Origin: Linanthus parryae
Lineage: Eukaryota; Streptophyta; Magnoliopsida; Ericales; Polemoniaceae
Length of the DNA: 64,000 nucleotides
NCBI GenBank assembly: GCA_023055425.1
Contig: JALGPY010000005.1
Location: 2,257,501 to 2,321,500 of the forward strand
Reading direction: 5' to 3'
The translations under genes were made by a program, and so were the position numbers. The notes under the pieces were generated by a model. That model made no database searches. It saw only the letters and a program-made list of their open reading frames with translations, and was not told the DNA's origin. Every line of letters starts with the position of its first letter. The first letter of the stretch is position 1. Of this stretch, positions 55,936 through 64,000 are shown piece by piece.

Positions 55936-56256
55936 TCTGCACAATGTGAGTTCCTCAAGTGAAAACAGTTGGAAAAGGATAATCCTTTTGTACTTATCAA
56001 AACTTGGCCTTTTCTGCATGAATCAACTAATAAGAAGGAATTAGCACAGCGTTTGATAACTTAATTCTATGGAATGAGGACTATATTAAGTTCGATGAAG
56101 AGGGAAATCAATCGCTTAATAAGAAAGGCCAGCATATTACTCCTTTTTTTTCCTTCTTCTGTAGAATGCAAGTTTGTAAATATGTGAAAGGCATATCAGG
56201 TTATTTAGTTGTTGATTGGGACTTTTATGATTTGCTCATGCTTCCATTTCTTCTAG

Positions 56257-56352
56257 GTGCAATCGGCTGATGACATTCTCAATGCAAAACGCCTTATTTT
56301 TCCTGGAGTTGGTGCATTTGCTACAGCTATGGATGTGCTAAAGCAAAACGGC
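56257..56352 (+). pseudogene. HISN4: Exon of imidazole glycerol phosphate synthase (HisHF), isolated
   Basis: After a TTCTAG acceptor the frame reads SADDILNAKRLIFPGVGAF and ATAMDVLKQNG. This is the early part of the glutamine amidotransferase (HisH) domain of plant HisHF, which makes imidazole glycerol phosphate in plastid histidine synthesis. PGVGAF is a signature of that domain. Neither the first exon nor the catalytic CLG part nor the HisF half is present. It is a lone fragment, close behind pieces of another plastid-type gene. Confidence 0.7.
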
Positions 56353-56407
56353 TCAGATAAATGACATACTTCTTCCTATTTGAAATGTAGAAATTTCTTC
56401 TTCTTCT

Positions 56408-56409
<2 letters not shown>

Positions 56410-56446
<37 letters not shown>
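56410..56446 (+). repeat. 37-T tract
   Basis: An uninterrupted T run preceded by CTT units; followed by GAGGCAGG. Confidence 0.85.
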
Positions 56447-56447
<1 letters not shown>

Positions 56448-57774
56448 AGGCAGGAAGTTTTAGAATTCTATGGCGAGATCGATGAAGTTGTGGCGTAGGT
56501 AAATCATTTGCTTTGTATTGTTTTGTAAAGACCCCCTGGGTACTTCCTTGATAAGTACATCTTACTTGCTATTATGGAAGTAACCTGAAAGTCTTTCGTA
56601 CTTTGAATTTTCCAGAATTACAGTGACATTGAGGCGTCTACTACTCACTTAGGTTATTTCTCTTAGCAGCGGGGATGAATCCACTGTATGTTCGCCATGG
56701 GCTGCAGACGCCATTTCTAACGCTAGCACTACTCTTAATTTGGTATTTTACTGATCTAGATTGTACAATGAATACTCCCCAGGTCTTCTAAAGCTTAGTT
56801 CATGCTTTTGTACATGCATACACGTATGTGGTCTACATTGTTCTTTTTCAACAAAATGGTTCATGGGTGATTATCTTTCAGGAACATGATATCCCAAATT
56901 TGGCTTTTGCTATGTATTTCGTTGTTTTTGAATGTTGTATTTCATGGTCAAATGGCCTCTTTTAGCTGAAAATCTTCCATTTGTTGGCGAATATTCTTGG
57001 AGACATTAGATTGAGATATTTTGGGAGACTTGGAGAATTGTTGATATGGGGTTTAGAATTTCATATCCTTAAAATTTTAGGGATTGGTAATGGTAATCTA
57101 CACGATGTACCAGGCACATGATTTTTAGTTGATCCGCTTCACTATAATTTGTGCACCCCGCATTGAAAAATTGACTTGGTACTGTAAACTTTAAAATCCA
57201 GGAATTTTTTTTTTGGAGTGGGGTATTTTGTCTATGAACAACCACAAAAGGTTCAAAATCTTTCATAAGTACAAAGGTAAAGTCCTAATACTGGGCACTA
57301 GAAAGAATCAATGAAGTTGGAAGCAAAACTAGAGAATAAGAAATAGGGCTGATGTTTTTAAGTCTTACCCTCCCCTAACTTCCTTTCTCTAATTAAATTG
57401 CCTCATTTGACTTCGGGGAACAAAGGGATCTAATAACATTTCTACTACCTGGCTCTCTTATCAGGTAAACTCTTATTCTGTTTGGATATTTGTTTCAATC
57501 TGATTGACAATGTCGATCCTACATCAATCATTAGTAATTTGGTTGAAAGCTATATTTAGTCAGGTAACGCTTGGACTGACATTGTCGTCCACAACTTCTG
57601 CAGGGAATTTTCTGTCAGATTGTGTTCTCTACGTGCTTCTGACTTATTCAGAATGAGAACTACTATTATTTTATTTTCTTCACAAGCTAATTGTGTAATC
57701 GTTCATGTTTTTGAAGATGAAATATTAGAAGTCACTTAACTTGATCCGAATTATTATTAGTCCCATTTCCCGAT
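56447..57774. other. Non-coding spacer
   Basis: No supported gene. The upstream part of the second mTERF copy has been replaced by unrelated DNA here. Confidence 0.45.
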
Positions 57775-58407
57775 GTGATTTTGTATTTGGAATTTTCGGA
57801 TTCAACATTTTATAGGTACTTCAAATTGACGAAACATTATAAAATGTCAGTCCAGAAGTATGTCAAGTGTCTCGGGGAGACTATAAAAAGGGTTGCTGAA
57901 ATGGGAATCCATCCGAACAAATTCTCCTTTGTTCAGGCAATCAGAATATTCACTGGCTTCTCCAAGTCGACACGGGATAAGAAAACGGAGGTTTTCCGGA
58001 AATGCGGCTTCTCTGATGACGAGATTCTCATGGCATTCAGGTCTAATCCCAAGTGCATGGCTTTGTCAGAGGGAAACATTGTGAAAACCATGGGTTTTGT
58101 TGTCAATAAGATGGGTTGCCAGCCAGCTTATATTGCTCGGAATCCAGTCGTGCTCAATTTCAGTTTAGAGAAGAGGATCATCCCCAGGTGCAAGGTTATT
58201 AAGTATCTGCAGGCCAAGGGATTGCTGAGGATAAATGTCTCCTTGCGTACTATCTTAAGGAAAAAGGAGAAAGATTTCATAGACAAGTTCGTGAAGAAAT
58301 ATGAGGATGATATCCCAGAGCTCATGGATATTTATCTAGGTAAGGTTAGTCCCATGGAACCAGTACTTGAATCAAATACATATGTGAAAGAGAATGGTGT
58401 TGGTTAG
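57775..58407 (+). pseudogene. mTERF family gene B, N-terminally truncated
   Basis: An uninterrupted frame of 210 codons. From residue about 32 it matches the C-terminal half of mTERF A: LGETIKRVAEMGIHPNKFSF, FRKCGFSDDEILMAFRSNPK, ARNPVVLNFSLEKRIIPRC and the ending MDIYLGKVSPMEPVLESN. The first 30 residues (MILYLEFSDSTFYRYFK) are unrelated to mTERF A and lack a targeting sequence. So it has lost its presequence and first repeats. The surviving frame is clean and without the insertion seen in A, which could mean recent truncation or continued use; expression would be needed to decide. Confidence 0.75.
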
Positions 58408-59226
58408 GACTTGGGACCGTAAGATTCCATTGCGGTATGAGATATTTGGAGAAATGATTCGTTCCTTTGTTATGTTTCAAGTTCAAGTCTGTGTAAGAAC
58501 CCAAGAGGTTGGAGATTCATTCATGTTTGAATTCCTTATGCAGCCCTATTCCTCAGCCTCAAAGTCTTGGTATGGAAACTCTACTTTTTTTGTGTGCCGA
58601 AGTCTTGTCAGGTTCCAGTGCAGAAATGACATCTGAGCACTCCTTGAGCATTTGTATCAGTTGACATACTTCTGTATCATTTGCACCTTTATCCATGGTA
58701 GGCACACTTTTACCATGGCTATTTATGTTAAGACCTATGTTTGAACTTCACTCAGAGCAAAGCAGACAGTTGTGAGATGAGGTGTGCAAAATATGAACTT
58801 CATTCACAGTAGTCACTGTCCTGCATGCGAACCTCAGGGGTAGCTAAGTTACTTCAGTATGCTCTGGTATGTGCCATTTGTTATTGAGTTCAATTTTGTT
58901 TGTGCCGTAGGAGTTTACAAGATATTGATGGTAGTACAATAAGTGATGCTATCAGTAATGCATATAAGATGTTTGATACAATCTCCCCATGGCGTGGATG
59001 ATATTGATTGTTATGTCGCATTTTCGCTGCTTAACAATTGTGCTTGGAAAAGCTGACTGAGGAACTCTCGTTTTACATATAAACCAAGAAGATCTTGTAC
59101 AAGTCTAAATAACCTGTGCGGAAATCAGGAGATGGCTAGTAAGCTGTTGTTGCAGAAGGAGACATGACTTTCCACTGTCTCCAAAATTTGTCTTTGGCTC
59201 TAGCACCTCTGCTGCCCAGGTTCTCG

Positions 59227-59259
<33 letters not shown>

Positions 59260-59265
59260 CGTATG

Positions 59266-59302
<37 letters not shown>

Positions 59303-59629
59303 GTATATAGAAAGAATAGAGAAGTAGCTGATCATATACATTCATCGGTTTATTCTAGTATGAAGGTGCAGCTTTCCAAGATGTGTTCATTTTATTCCCA
59401 TTGCTTGAAGTAACTCAGTTTTGTTTGTTCTTCAGTGACTTGGTTGGAACAAGAAATTTTTCCCCGTCTTCCCATAGGAATTATCTGCAACTGCCGAAGA
59501 TTCTACAACTATTTCCTAGTTTGTGGATTCTTGAAGTCCGTTTTTGACAGGTATAATCTCTATTATTTTCTGTCTCATTAGTTCACCCCAAACATAGGTA
59601 TATTCACGCATAGGGAAGAAGAGAAAAAC
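57866..59629 (+). repeat. Segmental duplication, copy B
   Basis: Counterpart of 48896-51240. It is shorter, because of internal deletions, and ends where the second Copia element begins at about 59630, after GGGAAGAAGAGAAAAAC. Confidence 0.85.
59225..59310 (+). repeat. (CT)n(TA)n microsatellite
   Basis: CT units pass into about 30 TA units with CGTATG and CATA interruptions. The duplicate at 50643-50661 has only the CT part, so the TA run expanded after duplication. Confidence 0.85.
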
Positions 59630-59750
59630 TAATAGTTGTAGGACTCGTCTTGTAATTACTAGAGGACTAATTTGTGTAATTAGTATTGTAATTACCTATT
59701 TAAAGTTGTGAATACTCAATGAAAAACCACGGAAGATTTCCCCACTTTCA
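59630..59750 (+). repeat. 5' LTR of Copia 2
   Basis: About 120 bp, short for a Copia element. It has a TATTTAAAG TATA-like word (59697) and ends in CA. The exact first base is uncertain by a few positions. Confidence 0.7.
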
Positions 59751-59762
59751 TGGTATCAGAGC
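59751..59762 (+). other. Primer-binding site (initiator tRNA-Met)
   Basis: TGGTATCAGAGC directly after the LTR. Confidence 0.9.
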
Positions 59763-60656
59763 AAACCTAGCATCAACCGCCGCCGTCGCACACCCTCTAC
59801 CAGTGCACAACCACCGCCTAGTGGTCTGATTCGCATCTCCAGTGCTTCCGCCCCCTACCCCCCCTCTCTCCCTTTCCGTCGCACGCTGCGACGCTACCTG
59901 TCCTCAAAACCGCCGCCTACTGCGACGGTGACCCATCCCGATCGACGTTTCTGCGAACGAAGTCCGGACGCTCCCAAACGCGCCTCCAGAAGTCGTGTTC
60001 TTCACTTCGGCTCCGATCCACGCGCTTGCTCAGCTCGGCACGCGTTCCAGACCGTCGGCTCATCCTCTCGGCTTCGACGGCTCGTTTTCTCGGCTTCATC
60101 GGCTCGTCTTCTCGGCTCCATCGGCTCATCTTCTCAGCTTCCGAAGCCGCATCTAGCGTCCTCTCCTCTTCCCGCATGCATCCTTTACAGACCCGCCTTG
60201 CCGGCCCCGGTCAGAAGTCGCGAGAACCAGCAGAGATCGTCCCCCTCTGCGCCCATCGCCAATCGACCATTGTGCTGTCGACCTCTGTGATCTGTGCACT
60301 ACTGCTCTGCCGTCAATTGCACCCTGTTTTGGTGCAAGTTCCCCTTCGGCGATCTCCTCTCTGCGTTGTGTGCCTCGGGCCTACGGCGTTCTCCACAAAC
60401 GGTGGATTTTTTGTGGGTTACAAACCCACTGTGGGTTAATTGTTTTAGAATTGCTTTTGACTTCTAGTTGCTTCTAGTGTTTTCAGTTGCTGCTAGTGTT
60501 GGTTGCCTCTTGAGGAATATTTTGGATTTTTTTTAAAGAAAAAAAAAAAGAAGAAAAAAAAAAACATTAAAAAAAACACAACTAGCTGTTGAAAGTTTAC
60601 ACATTGTCTTTTGTGTATCTCATCCATTTGTCATGGCAACTCAAACATGAGATTTT
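59763..60656 (+). other. Copia 2 leader without a recognisable gag
   Basis: GC-rich in its first 650 bp, then T- and A-rich. A normal Copia element has some 250-300 codons of gag here, and none is recognisable. It includes a minisatellite. It may be a rearranged leader or foreign DNA taken up by the element. Confidence 0.5.
60056..60143 (+). repeat. Minisatellite, four units of 22 bp
   Basis: Units of the form CGGCTCGTCTTCTCGGCTCC with small differences. Confidence 0.75.
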
Positions 60657-63600
60657 TTGGCCTCCAATCACCAGGGTCTCCATAGTCACAGTGGTCGACG
60701 CTGTCATTCCCAGAAAGGACGGGGTCGCGCTCAACAACACACTGCCCCACCGACCACTCCTCAAGGTAGCTGGGTGTGGTGTCCTGCCCCACCGTGCCTA
60801 TATTCCCCAACACCGGGATGGACACAGTCAAGACCTCTCCGCCTACAGTCACGTCAGGTATCCTTGGTCGAGGACCTTCTCAGCAGGGCCTCACAGCCGC
60901 TTCTGCTTACCCGACTGCTACTGATTTGGGATCTTCGTTCTCTGGCATGACACTCAACGTTCCGGATCAGACTTGGTATCTTGATTCCGGCGCATCTGCT
61001 CATCTCACTCCGCAGTCAGGTATACTCTCCTCTCTCTCGTCATCTTGTCATTTTCCTAACACACTTGTGGGAAACGGCTCTAGCATTCCAGTGAAAAGAT
61101 CCGACAATCACACCCTTATCACCAACTCCCGTTCCCTTCACCTTAGAAATGTCTTACTCACCCCAAACGTTATCAAAAACCTAGTTTCTGTTCGTCAATT
61201 CACTACTGACAACAATGTTTCCGTTGAGTTTGACCCTTTTGGTTTTTCTGTAAAGGACCTACGATCGGGAGCCCTTTTACTGAGGAGCAACAGTTCGGGT
61301 GATCTCTATCCATTCCAGTCTGTCCCACCACCGTCGTCTGCTGTCTCTTTTGCTGCTCTTCCCGCTTCCGTTTGGCACAACCGCCTTGGTCATCCCGTGC
61401 GTCTTGTTTTAGATTCGCTTCATAGTAGTCATTTCATTTCTTGTAGTAGGCATAATTCAGAAGCTCTTTGTCATGCCTGTCAAATTAGTAAACACGTGCG
61501 TTTGCCTTTTTCACCATCTACTTCTTCTACTTCTAGTCCATTTGACATTGTTCACAGTGATTTATAGACATCTCCGGTCGTAAGCAAATCGCACTACAAA
61601 TACTACCTACTCCTGTTAGATGACTATACCCATTTTCTCTGGGTTTTCCCACTTAAACAAAAAAGCGAAGCGATATCAAAATTTAAACAATTCACTACCT
61701 TCGTACAAACTCAATTTGAGCGACCCATCAAAACTTTTCAATGTGACCTTGGTGGAGAATTCGATAATGGCTCTTTTCACACTCACGCCATTAATCATGG
61801 ACTTGTCTTCCGGTTTGCGTGTCCTCAGACGTCATCTCAAAATGACAAAGCTGAACGCATGATTCGTCGAATCAATGACATCAGTCGTGCCCTCCTAGCT
61901 CAGGCCTCCCTTCCAGCCTCTTTCTGGGTTGAGTCTCTTCTGACTGCTGTCTACCTTCATAACATTCTTCCCACCAAAGTCCTTGGCAACAATATTCCTA
62001 CTGTCGCCCTCTACCATCGCTCACCATCCTATGAGCATCTCCGCACGTTCGGATGCTTGTGTTACCCGAACCTCTCTGCCACCTCACCTCACAAGCTTGC
62101 ACCACGCTCTGTTCGATGTGTTTTTCTGGGGTACCCTCTAAATCATCATGGGTACAGGTGTCTAGACTTGAGTACTGGTCGGGTTCACACTTCCCCTCAT
62201 GTCACCTTTGATGAGACGGTGTTTCCTTTCTCCACTCCTGGGTCTGTGTCTCCCACTGTCCACAGGACGTCTGATCCCGATGACAGTCTTCCGTCTCCCC
62301 ATTTCACTCATCGTGCTCATAACCCTGTGGCACACACACCCTCACCCACCCCTCCTAGGGAATCCACATCACCACCTGCACCTACTAGGGCACCCACACA
62401 GCTTTCCTCGTCCAGGAACCTTGTGGAACCTTTTCCTCAGCACTACGTCCGTCGGTCTGTGTCCACTCGCCCTCCTCATGTACCCTCTGTGCCTGTGTTA
62501 CCTGACCGCCCTGAGTCACCCACACCGAGCCCAGTGGCCACTTCTCCTCCCCATCTCTCTCCTCAGATGACCACCAGATCCATGCATGGCATAGTCAAAC
62601 CAGTTACCCGTCTCACTTTAGTGGCCTAGCCACCACCAGACCCCATCTCGCCCCTTCCCAAATCCCCCATCCTAGCCTTGTCGGATCCGCACTGGAAAGC
62701 GGCCATGGACGATGAGTTTGGAGCTATGGTTACGAACCACACTTGGGATTTGGTTCCTCGCCCGGCAGGGGCTAATGTTCTGCGATCTATGTGGCTCTTT
62801 CGCCACAAGTTTCGCGTTGATGGTAGTCTGCAGCGCTATAAGGCGCGATTGGTAGCTAATGGGAAATCCCAGATGGTTGGGATTGATTGTGAGGAGACTT
62901 TCAGCTCGGTTGTCAAACCGACCACCATCCGTACAGTTCTCAGCATTGCCGTCACGCGCTCTTGGCCTATCCGTCAGCTACACACGCCATCCTGACTTTG
63001 TCTGCCGGTTACGCAAATCCTTATATGGTCTGAAGCAGGCTCCCCGTGCTTAGTTTCAGCGATTTGCTACCGTCCTCACACAGACTATCGGTTTCTCTGG
63101 TTGCTCGTGTGATGAGTCTCTCTTCGTCTACAGTCGTGGCTCGGACATCGTCTACCTCCTGCTATATGTGGATGATATCGTCATCACTGGGTCGTCTCCG
63201 GTTGTCTTGGATCAGATTGTCTCCCAGCTCTCTGGAGAATTTGCTATGACTGATCTGGGCCATCTGCATCACTTTCTGGGCATTGCTGTCACCCGTGATT
63301 CGTCCGGCTTGTTCCTCTCTCAGCATCAGTATGCGACCGACATTCTTCGTCGAGCCTCTATGTCGACCTGTAAGTCTACTGCCACCGCTGTTGAGGCAGG
63401 AAGTAAACTCACAGCTACATCTGGCCCACCGATTGCTGATCCTACATTATACCGCAGCCTTGCTGGGGCTTTGCAGTACCTCACGTTCACTCGACCAGAC
63501 ATCCAGTATGCAGTTCAGCAGGTCTGTCTCTTCATGCATGACCCCCGTGAGCCGCACTTTCATGCCCTGAAGCGTATCTTGCGCTACATCAGTGGGACAC

Positions 63601-64000
63601 TTGAGTATGGTCTCCGGCTCTCTGCCTCCGCTGCTGATTCCCTCACCGCCTACACTGACGCAGATTGGGCTGGTTGTCCGGACACGCGCCGCTCCACTTC
63701 TGGTTACTGTGTCTTCTATGGAGACAATCTTCTGAGTTGGTCGTCCAAGCGACATGCCACGGTATCTCGTTCTAGTGCTGAGGCTGAGTATCGCGGTGTT
63801 GCTAACGCCGTCTCCGAACTCTGCTGGGTCCGGAATTTGCTTATTCAGCTTCGTGTCACCCCGCCTCGGGCCACTGTCGTGTATTGCGACAATGTGAGTG
63901 TTGTCTATCTCTCTGGTAATCCTGTTCAGCATCAGCGCACTAAGCATGTTGAGATTGATCTACACTTCGTTCGTGAGAAGGTTCGTTTGGGTCAGCTTCG
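60657..64000 (+). pseudogene. Copia 2 pol: protease, integrase, reverse transcriptase, RNase H
   Basis: Protease WYLDSGASAHLT (near 60973); GAG-pre-integrase VWHNRLGHP...CHAC (about 61370-61480); integrase with HSDL then TAG (61565), LLLDDYTHFLWVFP, and ASFWVESLLTAVYLHNILPT; RT with [14 protein letters not shown], then a deletion after PIRQL that removes about 30 codons including the KNAFLHG motif with the first catalytic Asp. The RT resumes at [20 protein letters not shown], a TAG (63051), and LLLYVDDIVITGSS. RNase H has DADWAGCPDTRRSTSG and RSSAEAEYRG. Two of the stops stand where Copia proteins have Trp (TGG to TAG). Frame shifts add to this. It is a dead element. Confidence 0.9.

Larger units (their letters stand above)
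59630..64000 (+). mobile_element. Ty1/Copia retrotransposon 2, degenerate, cut by the window end
   Basis: A short LTR (59630-59750) ends CCCACTTTCA and is followed by the Met-tRNA primer site. The pol domains follow in Copia order to the end of the window, so the 3' LTR lies outside. The left border is taken from the alignment with copy A of the segmental duplication, which continues without the element. Confidence 0.88.

Noticed and set aside
59917..60439. Overlapping frames of 86-137 codons in the GC-rich Copia 2 leader
   Set aside because: GC-rich DNA has few stops. The frames are dominated by the minisatellite and Arg/Ser codons and show no domain.
1..64000. CRISPR arrays, operons, prophage, toxin-antitoxin or other prokaryotic systems
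   Set aside because: Intron-containing plant genes and plant transposons throughout. The only regular array (19.3-21.2 kb) has 650-660-bp units and no spacer logic.

Overview
The window is nuclear DNA from a flowering plant, most likely a eudicot. Genes have many short exons with GT-AG introns. The gene families are plant ones: GH1 beta-glucosidases, an SR34-type splicing factor, mTERF proteins and a defensin-like secreted peptide. Between the genes lie plant-type LINE, Copia, MULE, Helitron, hAT and MITE sequences. Nothing bacterial, organellar or CRISPR-like was seen.

Layout. 1-4.7 kb: a decayed L1-type LINE (minus). 5.8-6.3 kb: a retrotransposon LTR with its polypurine tract. 7.2-7.65 kb: a two-exon defensin-like gene. 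7.7-12.2 kb: nested mobile DNA, including a MULE-like element that holds a small Helitron, and a large LTR-type repeat ending in a primer-binding site and a gag start cut off by a MITE. 12.3-12.7 kb: a broken copy of the 5' end of the SR gene that lies intact at 25.6 kb. 12.9-17.4 kb: a DExH helicase/CCCH pseudogene (minus), lying head to head with a second copy of its first exon at 17.6 kb. 19.3-21.2 kb: a three-unit, roughly 660-bp tandem array whose junctions lie inside the left end of a PIF/Harbinger-like MITE. 22.7-24.8 kb: a second LINE. 25.6-31.4 kb: the complete SR splicing-factor gene, with an Emigrant-like MITE and an hAT-like element in its introns. 32.1-37.4 kb: a near-complete minus-strand Copia element with a 5-bp target duplication. 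37.6-46.6 kb: two tandem, apparently intact GH1 beta-glucosidase genes of 13 exons each. 47.5-51.7 kb: beta-glucosidase exon relics and a disrupted mTERF gene. 54.5-56.4 kb: a Stowaway-like MITE and fragments of two plastid-type genes, one from the histidine pathway enzyme HisHF. 57.8-58.4 kb: a second, truncated mTERF copy on a roughly 1.8-2.3-kb segmental duplication. 59.6 kb to the end: a second, degenerate Copia element running off the window.

Four genes look able to make a full product: the defensin-like gene, the SR factor and the two beta-glucosidases. They do not form a pathway. The two beta-glucosidases are a tandem duplication that also carried flanking sequence. The rest shows local duplication followed by decay and repeated insertion of mobile DNA. 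I did not find an undescribed multi-gene system. The structures most worth checking are the inverted helicase exon copies (a possible hairpin RNA source), the MITE-anchored tandem array and the 178-bp insertion in the mTERF gene.
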